A stretch of DNA of 64,000 bases from Streptomyces sp. AC558_RSS880 (GCF_019049255.1 NZ_JAGMUJ010000020.1:22800-86799), one strand, 5' to 3'; positions 35,024 to 44,038 are shown, numbered from the stretch's first letter. The notes: generated by a model not told the origin, from the sequence alone. A program made the numbers and translations.

Positions 35024-35080
35024 TTGCAGCATATGCAATGAGCTTTGCGCAGGGCGCACCGGTGTGGGCAGGATGACGTC

Positions 35081-35737
35081 ATGCGCTCTCCCCTGCCCTC
35101 CGCGGACTCCTCCGTGCTGGACCTCGCCCCCGTCGTGCCCGTCGTCGTCCTCGAGGACGCCGCCGACGCCGTACCGCTGGCGCGGGCCCTGGCGGCCGGG
35201 GGCCTGCCCGCGATCGAGGTGACCCTGCGGACGCCCGCCGCGCTCGACGCGATCCGGGCGATCGCCGGTGAGGTGCCCGAGGCCGTGGTCGGCGCCGGGA
35301 CGGTGATCACGCCGGTGCAGGTGGGCGAGGCGGTGGCGGCCGGGGCGCGGTTCCTGGTCAGCCCGGGGTGGACGGACGTACTCCTCGAGGCCATGCGGGC
35401 GTCCGGGGTGCCGTTCCTGCCGGGGGTGTCCACTGCTTCCGAAGTGGTGGCACTCCTTGAGCGGGGGGTGCGGGAGATGAAGTTCTTCCCGGCGCAGGCG
35501 GCGGGCGGCACGGCGTACCTGAGGTCGCTCGCCGGTCCGCTTCCGCAGGCCCGCTTCTGCCCGACCGGGGGCATCGGCCCCGATTCCGCGCCGGACTACC
35601 TCGCGCTGCCCAACGTGGGGTGCGTGGGCGGGAGCTGGATGCTTCCGGCGGACGCGGTGGCCGCCCGGGACTGGGACCGGATCGAGGCGCTGGCCCGTGC
35701 GGCGGCGGGGCTCAGCGCAGGTGCGAGGTGTCGTTGA
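35081..35737 (+). CDS. eda: KDPG / 4-hydroxy-2-oxoglutarate aldolase
   Basis: 218-aa class I aldolase splitting 2-keto-3-deoxy-6-phosphogluconate (or hydroxyoxoglutarate) to pyruvate. ATG 35081. Catalytic Glu in AIEVTLRTPAAL and Schiff-base Lys in EMKFFPAQAAGG are present, as is the phosphate-binding PTGGIGPDSAPDYL. Convergent with and overlapping by 26 bp the RNase H/acid phosphatase gene. Confidence 0.93.
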   Translation: MRSPLPSADSSVLDLAPVVPVVVLEDAADAVPLARALAAGGLPAIEVTLRTPAALDAIRAIAGEVPEAVVGAGTVITPVQVGEAVAAGARFLVSPGWTDVLLEAMRASGVPFLPGVSTASEVVALLERGVREMKFFPAQAAGGTAYLRSLAGPLPQARFCPTGGIGPDSAPDYLALPNVGCVGGSWMLPADAVAARDWDRIEALARAAAGLSAGARCR

Positions 35738-37055
35738 ACAGGCGGACGCTGGCGTTGCCGTCGGCGTAGTACGCCACGGCGGAGAGCGAGGCCGCCGAGA
35801 GTTCCATGCGGAACAGGGCTTCGGGCGGGGCGCCCAGGGCGAGGCGTACGAGGGTCTTGATCGGTGTCACGTGGGTGACGAGCAGGACCGTACGGCCGCG
35901 GTACTCGGCGGTCAGCCGGTCGCGGGTGGCGGCGACCCGGGCGGCGGTGGCCGCGAAGCTCTCGCCGCCGCCGGTGGGTTCGGCGTCCGGGGAGGACAGC
36001 CAGGCGTTCAGGTCGTCGGGGTGGCGTTCGCGGACCTCGCCGAAGGTGAGGCCCTCCCAGGCGCCGAAGTCCGTCTCGCGCAGCCCGTCCTCCACGGTCA
36101 CGTCGAGACCGAGCCGGGCGGCGACGATGCCGGCGGTCTCGCGGGTACGGGCGAGGGGCGAGGCGACGACCGCCTGGACGGTGCCGCGCCGGGCGAGGAA
36201 CTCGCCGACCTTCTCGGCCTGTTCCCGGCCGACGGAGGAGAGGGAGGGGTCGCTGCCGCCACTGCCCGAGAAACGCTTCTGCGGGGTCAGCGGGGTCTCG
36301 CCGTGCCGCAGCAGCACGAAGGTCGCGGGCGGCCCGAGGTCGGCGGGCGCCCAGCCGGCGGTGGGCGTGGCGACGGCCCGCGCGGCCCGGACGTCGGCGT
36401 CGGCCTTGAGAGCGGCGGCCTCCTCGCCACCGGCGGTCTCCTCACCACCGGCGACCTCGGGAAGGGTGCCGGTACCGGTACCGGTCCCGGCGGTGGGAGG
36501 ACCTCCGGCCGCTGAGGCCAGTGCCGCACGGGCGCGGGCCGCGCCCGCCGCCGCGTCGCCGGGCGGGCCCGCGGGGCCGGGTGCGGCGGGACGGGCCGGT
36601 GGGGTGTCCAGGGCGGCCCGGGAGGTCGCCGCCGACCACGCCTCGCCCCGCTTGCCCGCGTCCATCGCCTCGTTGGCCAGCCGGTCGGCGTGCTTGTTCT
36701 GTGCGCGGGGGATCCACTCGTAGGTGACCCGCTCCGGCGGGAAGACCAGCGCCGCCTGAGCCGCGAGCGGCTTCATCGCCGGGTGCTTGATCTTCCAGCG
36801 GCCCGTCATCTGCTCGATGACGAGCTTGGAGTCCATCCGGACGTGGACCCGTGCCTCCGGGTCCAGCTCACGGGCGGCGCGCAGGCCGGCCAGCAGGCCC
36901 CGGTACTCGGCGACGTTGTTGGTGGCGACACCGAGGTACTCGGCCGCCTCCACCAGGGTCTCCCCCGTCGCCGCGTCACTCACCACGGCCCCGTAGCCCG
37001 CGGGCCCCGGGTTGCCCCGCGACCCGCCGTCCGCCTCGACGATGAACTCCCGCAC
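35712..37055 (-). CDS. Bifunctional RNase H / acid phosphatase
   Basis: 447 aa. N-terminal RNase HI domain (VEADGGSRGNPGPAGYGAVV; NNVAEYRGLLAGL; HVRMDSKLVIEQM; NKHADRLANEAMD, the D-E-D-D set), a Pro/Ala linker of about 90 residues, and a C-terminal histidine phosphatase (LLRHGETPL, TRETAGIVAARLG, VLLVTHVTPI). Related mycobacterial enzymes degrade RNA in hybrids and dephosphorylate alpha-ribazole phosphate. Third gene of the Nif3 - zinc-ribbon - RNase H operon, 12 bp after the preceding stop. Confidence 0.93.
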   Translation of the reverse strand: MREFIVEADGGSRGNPGPAGYGAVVSDAATGETLVEAAEYLGVATNNVAEYRGLLAGLRAARELDPEARVHVRMDSKLVIEQMTGRWKIKHPAMKPLAAQAALVFPPERVTYEWIPRAQNKHADRLANEAMDAGKRGEAWSAATSRAALDTPPARPAAPGPAGPPGDAAAGAARARAALASAAGGPPTAGTGTGTGTLPEVAGGEETAGGEEAAALKADADVRAARAVATPTAGWAPADLGPPATFVLLRHGETPLTPQKRFSGSGGSDPSLSSVGREQAEKVGEFLARRGTVQAVVASPLARTRETAGIVAARLGLDVTVEDGLRETDFGAWEGLTFGEVRERHPDDLNAWLSSPDAEPTGGGESFAATAARVAATRDRLTAEYRGRTVLLVTHVTPIKTLVRLALGAPPEALFRMELSAASLSAVAYYADGNASVRLFNDTSHLR

Positions 37056-37067
37056 CCCCGGCAGCCC

Positions 37068-37811
37068 TTACAGCCCCGACTCGGACGTACGCACCAGGAT
37101 GCGGCGGCAGTTCTCGCAGCGCACCACCGTGTCGGGCGCCGCGGAGCGGATCTCGTTCAGCTCGGTGATGGCGAGCTCCTGGCGGCAGCCCTGGCAGGTA
37201 CGGGCGTACAGCTTCGCCGCGCCGATGCCGCCCTGCTGCTCACGCAGCTTCTCGTACAGGCTCAGCAGCGGGGCGGGCACGGAACCCGCGACGACCTCGC
37301 GCTCCTTCGTCACCGAGGCCGCCTCGCCGTCGATCTCCTCGACGGCCGCGTCCCGGCGCGCGGTGGCGTCGTCGATCCTCCCCTGCACGGAGCCGACCCG
37401 CTCGGTCAGCTCGGCGACCCGCTCCTGCGCGGACTCGCGGCGCTCCATGACCTCCAGGACGACGTCCTCCAGGTCACCCTGCCGCTTGGCGAGGGAGGTG
37501 ATCTCGCGCTGGAGGTTCTCCAGGTCCTTGGGCGAGGAGACGGCACCGGAGTCGAGGCGCTTCTGGTCGCGGGCGGCGCGCTGGCGCACCTGGTCGACGT
37601 CCTGCTCGGCCTTGGTCTGCTCGCGGGCGCAGTCGCTCTCCTCGGTCTGCGCGGCGACGAGCAGGTCGCGCAGCTGGGTGAGGTCCCGGTTCAGCGACTC
37701 GATCTCGGCGTGCTCGGGCAGCGACCTCCGCTTGTGGGCGAGCTGCTGCAGGCGGACGTCGAGGCCCTGGACGTCGAGGAGTCGGATCTGGTCGGCGGGC
37801 GCGGCGTTCAG
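37068..37811 (-). CDS. C4 zinc-ribbon, coiled-coil protein; apparent CTG start
   Basis: 247 aa. Begins LNAAPADQIRLLDVQGLDVR, a long antiparallel coiled coil to about residue 180, then a zinc ribbon CQGC...CENC near the C terminus. The family is probably a nucleic-acid or ribosome-associated adaptor; function unknown. No ATG, GTG or TTG precedes the conserved N terminus; CTG 37811 overlaps the Nif3 TGA as CTGA, the same 4-base overlap used elsewhere here, so I take CTG as start. Confidence 0.88.
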   Translation of the reverse strand: MNAAPADQIRLLDVQGLDVRLQQLAHKRRSLPEHAEIESLNRDLTQLRDLLVAAQTEESDCAREQTKAEQDVDQVRQRAARDQKRLDSGAVSSPKDLENLQREITSLAKRQGDLEDVVLEVMERRESAQERVAELTERVGSVQGRIDDATARRDAAVEEIDGEAASVTKEREVVAGSVPAPLLSLYEKLREQQGGIGAAKLYARTCQGCRQELAITELNEIRSAAPDTVVRCENCRRILVRTSESGL

Positions 37812-38665
37812 TTGGGGGCTCCAGATGTGTCGGTGGTGGCGGGAGACGCCGCGTGGGCGGTCCAGGGGTCGGTGACCGTCTTCGAGACGTGGACCCGAAG
37901 GTCCCACCCGTGGCGGTCGGAGATCTCGTCGAGCTGGGCTGCCGCCAGCTCGCACCAGGGCCACTCCGTGGCCCAGTGCGCCGCGTCGAGCAGCGCGAGG
38001 GGGCTGTGGGCGCGGGCCTCGGAGGCCGGGTGGTGGCGCAGGTCCGCGGTGAGGAAGGCGTCCACGCCGGCGGCCCGGACGTGGTCGAAGAGGCTGTCGC
38101 CGGAGCCGCCGCTGACGGCGACCGTGCGCACGAGCGCGTCGGGGTCGCCGGCGACGCGGATGCCCTGCGCGGTGGCGGGGAGGCGTTCGGCGGCGCGGGC
38201 GGCGAGGTCGCGGACGGTCAGCGGGTGGTCCAGCTCGCACACGCGGCCCAGGCCCCGACGGCCGTCCGAGTCGGACGGGTCCGGCACCAGGGGCCGTACG
38301 ATCCTGAGGTCCAGGGCACCGGCGAGGGCGTCCGAGACTCCCGGGTCGGCGGTGTCGGCGTTGGTGTGGGCGACGTGCAGCGCGATGTCGTTCTTGATGA
38401 GCGTGTGCACCACGCGGCCCTTGAAGGTGGAGGCCGCGACCGTGGTCGTACCGCGCAGGTAGAGCGGGTGGTGGGTGACCAGCAGGTCGGCGTCCAGCTT
38501 CACCGCCTCGTCCACGATCTCCTGGACCGGGTCGACGGCGAACAGGACCCGCGTGACCTCCTGGTCGGGGTCGCCCACGACGGTGCCGACCGCGTCCCAG
38601 GACTCGGCCCGCTCGGCGGGCCACAGGTTCTCCAGCGCGGCGATGACTTCAGACAGACGGGGCAC
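37808..38665 (-). CDS. Nif3-like dinuclear metal-centre protein
   Basis: 285 aa from GTG 38665. Nif3/DUF34 hallmarks: ESWDAVGTVVGDP, DADLLVTHHPLYLRG (metal-binding His pair), HVAHTNADTADPGVSDALA, TADLRHHPASEA and LLDAAHWATEW. Members form hexameric rings with a di-metal site; a GTP cyclohydrolase-like role has been suggested but is unsettled. First gene of the three-gene operon. Confidence 0.92.
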   Translation of the reverse strand: MPRLSEVIAALENLWPAERAESWDAVGTVVGDPDQEVTRVLFAVDPVQEIVDEAVKLDADLLVTHHPLYLRGTTTVAASTFKGRVVHTLIKNDIALHVAHTNADTADPGVSDALAGALDLRIVRPLVPDPSDSDGRRGLGRVCELDHPLTVRDLAARAAERLPATAQGIRVAGDPDALVRTVAVSGGSGDSLFDHVRAAGVDAFLTADLRHHPASEARAHSPLALLDAAHWATEWPWCELAAAQLDEISDRHGWDLRVHVSKTVTDPWTAHAASPATTDTSGAPN

Positions 38666-38725
38666 GCCGCCAAGGCTACCTGGGCCACCCCGTGCACCTG
38701 AACCGGCGCCGCCTCCGCCGGCCGG

Positions 38726-38814
38726 CGCCACGATCCCGTCGAGCACGGCGCCACGCCCCCTGGAGCACGCCGCCACGATCCCGTCGAGCACGGCGGCACG
38801 ATCCCGTGGAGCAC
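38726..38814. repeat. Imperfect tandem repeat upstream of the 587-aa protein
   Basis: CGCCACGATCCCGTCGAGCA and five further bases recur exactly at 38726-38750 and 38771-38795 (period 45), with a degenerate third copy to 38814. Intervening bases are related (GGAGCACGCCG). Non-coding region between divergent genes. Confidence 0.75.
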
Positions 38815-38933
38815 ACGTCCGCTCCTCCCTCAGGCGAATCGTTCCTGGAGCACCCTTACGTGTGAAGTGCGGGCCCACCGGTCCGCCGTCCGTACGCACG
38901 CGACCTACTTTCGTCACCGGAGGTGACCGAACG

Positions 38934-40697
38934 ATGACGGTCTGTGCCATCGAACCTGAGGCGGGACACGAGGACGGAGCCGGGCGAGCGGGCTGCACCA
39001 TCACCGCCGACGGTTCCTACGCCGCACGCCTCGCCCTCGCCGGCGACTCCTTCTTCCCGGAGCGCTGGACCCTGGACGGCCCCGAGCCCTACGCGGTGCC
39101 GCTGCCCGGCAACCAGCCCGAGGCACCCGGCACCGAGGTGCAGCCCCTGAGCGACGGGCGGGTCCTCATCCACCGGCTGGTGGGCGGCCGGCACGCCTTC
39201 TCCCTGCTGTACCCGACCGGCCCCGGCACCGGCGAGCTGCCGCTGGGCACGGTCGAGTGCCCGGACGAGGGCACCCGGCTGCGGCTGCTGCCGCCCGCGC
39301 CGGGCGGGGAGCGGGCGTACGCCCTCGCCGTGGGCCGGCGGTCGACGGCGGTGTGGCTGGTGACGGGCGGCGCGTTCGGGCCGGAGCAGCTCGCGGAGGT
39401 TCCCGGGCGCTGCTCGGGCGGGGTGTGGCTGGACCGCGAAGGGCGGATGCTGGCGCTGGACCGGGAGACCGGCGGGCGCACCAAGGCGGTCGTGGTGGAC
39501 CTGGAGCGCGGCGGCGAGATGTCCCCGCTGCTGCAGATCGCCGCCGGGAGCAACGACCGGGTGCTGCTCGCCGACCCGGACAGCGGGCTGCTGCTGATCC
39601 GCTCGGACGCGCCGTCACCCGGCCGGGACCGGCTGGGCTGGGGGGTGCTGGGCAGCACGCTGCCGGTGCGCTTCCCGGAGTGCCTGCGGCTGACGGACTG
39701 CACGGTCACGCCGTTCGCGATCCAGCCGGGGCAGATGCTGACACCGGAGGGCTGCGCGGTGGCCCTGCGCGTCAACGGCGCGTTCGGCAGCTGGGTCGGG
39801 GTGTGGCGGCCGGCGGAGCGGCAGGTGCACCACTTTCCGGCGCCGGCGGGGTGGCTGGCCGGCGCCGGGCTGTGGACCGCGGACGGGGTGCTGCGGCTGC
39901 CGTACTCCACCGGGGCGGTGCCGTGCGGGGTCGCCGGACTGAGGGCGCCCGGGCAGGAACGGCGGCGGGAGGGGCTGGACGTCCGTCCGGTGGTGGACCT
40001 CCCGGAGGCCCCGGGCCGCCCGGCGTCCGCCGGGTCCGGGTCCGGGCACGAATCCGGGTCCGGCCCCGTGTCCGACGGCTGGTTCTCCACCACCGTGGGG
40101 TCCGTGGCCGACGGCCGGATGCCGTCCGCCGCCGCGCCCATGACCGAAGGCCGGCTCGCTTTCCCCGTCGGCCCCATGCCCGAAGGGCGAAACCCGTCCG
40201 CCGCCGCACCCGTGACCGTAGGCGGGACCCCCTCCGCCACCGCACCCATGACCGAAGGCAGGCCCCCCTCCGCCACCGTGCTCATGACCGTAGGCCGGCT
40301 CGCCACCACCACCGCACCCTCACCCGCGCACGAGGACCGCACCCCGTCCGCCGCCGTGCCCATGGCCGAAGGCGGGACCCCCTCCGCCGCCGTGCTCATG
40401 ACCGTAGGCCGGCTCGCCACCACCACCGGCCCCATGGCCGAAGCCCCCCTCCCGCCCCGCGCCACGCACGGCGGCGGTCGGCCGTCGTCGTACGTCGTGC
40501 ACATCGCCGACGGCCCGCTCCCGCTGTGCACCGCGCACCTGGTCGACGGCCGACCGCAGCCCTGCGCCGAGCACATGACCGACGGCACGGGCCCGTTCCA
40601 CGCCGGACTTCCCGCGCACGGCGACCCCGGCACCCCCGCCGCCCCCCGTCCTGTCCCTCTGCAGCAGGCGCCTCTGGGACGGCTTGTAACGAAGTAG
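38934..40697 (+). CDS. Hypothetical 587-aa protein with C-terminal degenerate repeats
   Basis: Not recognised. ATG 38934 follows a good GGAGGTGA site. Residues 1-350 are beta-rich with recurring blade-like units (ERWTLDGPEPYAVPLPGN, GRVLIHRLVGGRHAFSLLYP, LLADPDSGLLLIRSD), suggesting a propeller. Residues about 385-510 are repeats of the type PMTEGRxPSAxA / LMTVGRLATTT, later IADGPLPLCTAHLVDGRPQP. No signal peptide or membrane segment. A 38-bp exact direct repeat lies at 40277-40314 and 40391-40428, evidence of recent expansion. Stands alone; function unknown. Confidence 0.8.
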   Translation: MTVCAIEPEAGHEDGAGRAGCTITADGSYAARLALAGDSFFPERWTLDGPEPYAVPLPGNQPEAPGTEVQPLSDGRVLIHRLVGGRHAFSLLYPTGPGTGELPLGTVECPDEGTRLRLLPPAPGGERAYALAVGRRSTAVWLVTGGAFGPEQLAEVPGRCSGGVWLDREGRMLALDRETGGRTKAVVVDLERGGEMSPLLQIAAGSNDRVLLADPDSGLLLIRSDAPSPGRDRLGWGVLGSTLPVRFPECLRLTDCTVTPFAIQPGQMLTPEGCAVALRVNGAFGSWVGVWRPAERQVHHFPAPAGWLAGAGLWTADGVLRLPYSTGAVPCGVAGLRAPGQERRREGLDVRPVVDLPEAPGRPASAGSGSGHESGSGPVSDGWFSTTVGSVADGRMPSAAAPMTEGRLAFPVGPMPEGRNPSAAAPVTVGGTPSATAPMTEGRPPSATVLMTVGRLATTTAPSPAHEDRTPSAAVPMAEGGTPSAAVLMTVGRLATTTGPMAEAPLPPRATHGGGRPSSYVVHIADGPLPLCTAHLVDGRPQPCAEHMTDGTGPFHAGLPAHGDPGTPAAPRPVPLQQAPLGRLVTK

Positions 40698-40794
40698 TGG
40701 CGGTCCGCGTGGCCGCCTGGATCCGGGCAGTGGTGTGTTGGTTACACTCGCCCGGCTGTAGGAAAGATCATGTTTACGGGGTGAGTTCCTTCCG

Positions 40795-40962
40795 ATGAAC
40801 GACGTCAGCACGAACGAGTCGCAGTCCGCCGAGAGCGGACAGGCCACTGCCGGACACGGCAGGCACCGGGGTCCGGTCTCCACGCAGGACGCGGAAGCGT
40901 CCCCGCGCGGCCGGCACCGCAGGCCGGAACAGGCGAACGAGTACGCGGAGTCGGCCGCCTGA
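40795..40962 (+). CDS. Small hypothetical protein, 55 aa
   Basis: ATG 40795, MNDVSTNESQSAESGQATAG, then HGRHRG...RGRHRRPEQANEYAESAA. Highly charged, disordered, with two RHR motifs. A GGGGTGAG purine site lies 13-20 bases upstream, a bit far. TGTAGGAAAGAT near 40757 could be a promoter -10 area. Coding status rests on composition and a strong terminator after it; I do not recognise it. Confidence 0.5.
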   Translation: MNDVSTNESQSAESGQATAGHGRHRGPVSTQDAEASPRGRHRRPEQANEYAESAA

Positions 40963-40989
40963 CCTCACGTCAGGAACCGGTCCGCAACC

Positions 40990-41030
40990 GAGCCGGGCCC
41001 CGGCCGTCATCGACGGCCGGGGCTCGGCTC
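40990..41030. terminator. Strong bidirectional terminator
   Basis: A 19-bp stem with one mismatch (core CCCCGGCCGTC pairing with GACGGCCGGGG) and a 3-nt loop between the small protein gene and the convergent MaoC gene, whose stop is within the right arm. Confidence 0.8.
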
Positions 41031-41886
41031 AGTCGTGTTCGACCGTGGTGTCGGCGAGTACCGGCGCGTCGCCGCGCTCCACGGCGCCGACGGTCACCCG
41101 CACCGCACCGTCCCCGCGCCACATCCGGATCCGCAGCGTCTCGCCCGGGTACACGACCCCGGCGAACCGGGCGGCGCAGGAGCGGACGCGGGTGACGTCA
41201 CCGCCGAGCAGGGTGTCGACGACCGCCTTGAGGGTCATGCCGTAGGTGCACAGGCCGTGCAGAACGGGCCGTTCGAACCCGGCGCGCGCGGCGAACCCCG
41301 GGTCGGCGTGCAGGGGATTCCAGTCGCCGGAGAGGCGGTGGAGCAGGGCCTGGTCCTCGCGGACGGTCCGTTCGAGGGTCAGGTCCGGTTCCCCGGCGGG
41401 CGGTTCGTGCCGCACGGACGGGCCGCGGTCCCCGCCCCAGCCGCCTTCACCGCGTACGTGGATCCGCGCCTCGTCGGTCCACAACGGGCCGTCGGCGTCG
41501 GCGGCCTCGGTGCGCATGACGAGGACGGCCGCATCGCCCTTGTCGTACACGGCGGTGATGCGGGCGGTGGTGGTGGCGGTGCCCTCGGCCGGCAGGGGGC
41601 GGTGCACGGTGAGGGACTGGCCCGCGTGCAGGACGCGGGCGAGGTCCACGTCGATGCCGGGCAGGGACAGCGCGCCGGTCACGCCGGGTGGTCCGCCGCC
41701 CGCGACGGTGGCGAAGCTCGGCAGGACGTGCAGCCGGGACTCGAGGGTGTAGCGCAGTTCGCGGGGGTCGGTGGCGGGGCGGCCGGCACCGATGCCCAGG
41801 TGGTAGAGGAGGACGTCTTCGGGGGTCCAGGAGATGTCGGCGGTGCGGGGCGGGGCGGCTAGGGCCTTGGCTGCGTCGATGGGCAT
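41029..41886 (-). CDS. MaoC-like (R)-specific enoyl-CoA hydratase
   Basis: 285 aa, double hot-dog fold. ATG 41886 with CAGGAGCCC upstream. The C-terminal half has the hydratase 2 motif SGDWNPLHADPGFAARAGFE (catalytic Asp and His) and PVLHGLCTYG; the N-terminal half is the degenerate hot dog. This is the two-domain MFE-2/HTD2-like hydratase acting on (2E)-enoyl-CoA in beta-oxidation. Downstream of, and on the same strand as, the MFS exporter gene, with 136 bp between. Confidence 0.9.
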   Translation of the reverse strand: MPIDAAKALAAPPRTADISWTPEDVLLYHLGIGAGRPATDPRELRYTLESRLHVLPSFATVAGGGPPGVTGALSLPGIDVDLARVLHAGQSLTVHRPLPAEGTATTTARITAVYDKGDAAVLVMRTEAADADGPLWTDEARIHVRGEGGWGGDRGPSVRHEPPAGEPDLTLERTVREDQALLHRLSGDWNPLHADPGFAARAGFERPVLHGLCTYGMTLKAVVDTLLGGDVTRVRSCAARFAGVVYPGETLRIRMWRGDGAVRVTVGAVERGDAPVLADTTVEHD

Positions 41887-42022
41887 GGGGCTCCTGGATC
41901 CCTTCCGGCGGTCGTGGCTGGGCGGGGGTGGGGGCGGGCGCTCTGCCGGCGGTTGCCGGGCGAGCGCGGTCGAGGCGGCATGGTCGCCCATGGCCGGGCG
42001 GCGTGGTCGCCCCGGCCCGCCC

Positions 42023-43450
42023 TCAGTGTGCCGCCGTCTTCCGTGGCAGCCACAGCCACATCACCACCGCACCGGCCGCCAGCAGTGCCGTGCTGGTGCG
42101 GAAGGCCAGGGCGTAGCCCTCCGTCAGGGACTGCGGGGTGCGGGTGGCGCCCGTGTGGGCCGCCGCGATCGTGGACATGATCGCGAGTCCCAGGGAGCCG
42201 CCCATCGTGCGGGAGGTGTTGACCAGCCCGGAGACCAGGCCGGCCTCCTCCGGTGCCGCGCCGGACGTGGCCAGCGAGGCCAGCGGGGTGGCGGCGATGC
42301 CCGCGCCCAGCATCATCAGGATGCCGGGGAACATGATCGCGGTGAGGTACGCCCCGTCCGCGGTCATCGTCGACTGCCAGCCGAAGCCGGTCGTCGCGAT
42401 CAGCGTGCCGAGCACGGCCACGGTGCGCGGTCCCGCCGCGCGCATCAGCCGGGGCGCGAGCTTGGAGCCGACGACCACGGCGAGCGAGCTCGGTACCAGG
42501 GCCAGTCCGGCCTCCAGCGGGGTGTAGCCGAGCACGTTCTGGGCGTACAGGGTCATGAAGAACCACATGCAGAACATGGCGGAGCCGCTGATGAGCATCG
42601 CCACGTTCGCCGATGCCACCGACCGCAGCCGCAGCAGCCCGAGCGGCATCAGCGGGGCCTTGGCCCGTGCCTCGACGAGGAGGAACAGGGCGAGGAGGGC
42701 GAGCCCCGCGCACAGCGGCACCAGCGTGGCCGCCGCCGTCCAGCCCTCGGACTCGGTCTGTGAGATGCCGTACGCGAGGGTGGCGAGGCCGGCCGTCACC
42801 AGCAGCGCGCCCGGCAGGTCGAGCCGCCGTCCGTCCCCGGCCCGGCTCTCCGTCAGCCACCGGGCGGCCCCGGCCAGCACGAGCGCTCCGACGGGTACGT
42901 TGATCAGCAGCACCCACCGCCACGACAGCGCGTCCACCAGCACCCCGCCGACGAATCCGCCGGCCGCGCCGCCGCCCGCCCCGACGGCCGTCCAGGTCGC
43001 TATGGCCCGGGCGCGGGCCGCGCCCTCCGGCACGGCCGAGGTGACGATGGTGAGCGTGGAGGGCGCCAGGACGGCCGCCCCGAGTCCCTGCACGGCCCGC
43101 GCCAGCAGCAGCTGCCAGCCGTCCTGGGCCAGCCCGCCGGCCAGCGAGGCCAGCGTGAACAGGCCGAGGCCGACGAGGAACATCCGCTTGCGCCCGTAGA
43201 GGTCGCCGGCGCGTCCGCCGAGCAGCATGAATCCGGCGAAGGCGATGGCGTACGCGTTCACCACCCACTGCAGGCCCTGCTCGTCGAGCGCCAGCCCGCC
43301 GCGCATGGACGGCAGGGCGACGTTCACCACCGAGATGTCGAGGACGACGAGGAACTGCCCGGCACAGGCGAGCGCCACCACCAGCCACACGGGCGGGGTG
43401 GCGCGAGCGGACCTGCGGGCGGTGTCGGTGGTTTCGAGCATGGGCGCCAT
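42023..43450 (-). CDS. MFS transporter, DHA2 (EmrB/QacA) family
   Basis: 475 aa with about 14 hydrophobic segments. ATG 43450 (MAPMLETTD) is chosen; further in-frame ATGs upstream add non-conserved residues. Motif A GGRAGDLYGRKRMF and motif C-like LLINVPVGALVLAGAA of drug:H+ antiporters, and the TM1 signature LVVLDISVVNVALPSM. Probable efflux of toxic compounds; substrate unknown. Confidence 0.92.
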   Translation of the reverse strand: MAPMLETTDTARRSARATPPVWLVVALACAGQFLVVLDISVVNVALPSMRGGLALDEQGLQWVVNAYAIAFAGFMLLGGRAGDLYGRKRMFLVGLGLFTLASLAGGLAQDGWQLLLARAVQGLGAAVLAPSTLTIVTSAVPEGAARARAIATWTAVGAGGGAAGGFVGGVLVDALSWRWVLLINVPVGALVLAGAARWLTESRAGDGRRLDLPGALLVTAGLATLAYGISQTESEGWTAAATLVPLCAGLALLALFLLVEARAKAPLMPLGLLRLRSVASANVAMLISGSAMFCMWFFMTLYAQNVLGYTPLEAGLALVPSSLAVVVGSKLAPRLMRAAGPRTVAVLGTLIATTGFGWQSTMTADGAYLTAIMFPGILMMLGAGIAATPLASLATSGAAPEEAGLVSGLVNTSRTMGGSLGLAIMSTIAAAHTGATRTPQSLTEGYALAFRTSTALLAAGAVVMWLWLPRKTAAH

Positions 43451-43628
43451 GCTCTCAACCGGACCCCGCCCCGGCATCGGCTTTTCGTACGACGTGCACT
43501 CGGTCTCCGGACCTGGGCGCGGACCCGGCACCGGGCCCGGACGCGAACGCGCCGCCCCCGGTCGGCCGGGGGCGGGCGGGACTCTCCGTCGGAGCTGCGG
43601 GATTCTCCGTCGGAGCCAAGGCCGACGG

Positions 43629-43889
43629 TCACATGCGGGTGGCGCCGCTGGTGCCCCGGTGGTGTTCGCGCTTGCTCTTACGAGGGATGAGACCGGCCAG
43701 TCCCAGCAGGCCGAGCAGGCCCCACAGTCCGCCGTTGCCGCCGCCGTCGTCGTCGTTGTCGTCCTGCGCCTGTACGACCGTGGCGGTGGTCGGCTGGGCC
43801 GTCTGCTCGGTGGTCTGGCCGAACGCCGCGCCGGCCGGGGCGACGGCGAGCAGGACGCCGATGACGACGGTGCCTACGAATTTGCGCAT
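43629..43889 (-). CDS. WGxxGxxG-type small secreted protein
   Basis: 86 aa. Signal peptide ending GAAFGQ, a short Thr/Gln/Asp linker, then GGLWGLLGLLGLAGLIPRKS, the WGxxGxxG family's C-terminal hydrophobic sorting-like segment with a basic tail. Function of the family is unknown; the arrangement resembles a membrane anchor. ATG 43889 with AGGGAGACAGAGC upstream. Confidence 0.85.
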   Translation of the reverse strand: MRKFVGTVVIGVLLAVAPAGAAFGQTTEQTAQPTTATVVQAQDDNDDDGGGNGGLWGLLGLLGLAGLIPRKSKREHHRGTSGATRM

Positions 43890-44024
43890 TGCTCTGTCTC
43901 CCTCATCTCAATGGTCCCGGCAGTCGCTTTCGCACCGTCCGTAGTGCCCCTTTCCTTCCGCAAAAGACCTGAAAAGGAGAAATGAAAGGAATTTTTTGAT
44001 TTCCGCTTCAACTTCAACCGGGTG

Positions 44025-44038
44025 GACCGGTACCGGTC
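44025..44038. promoter_or_regulatory. 14-bp palindrome upstream of MFS exporter gene
   Basis: GACCGGTACCGGTC is a perfect palindrome 120 bp upstream of the exporter ATG, in a region that is AT-rich on its left side (TTTTTTGATTT near 43992). Candidate repressor operator; no adjacent regulator gene. Confidence 0.4.
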
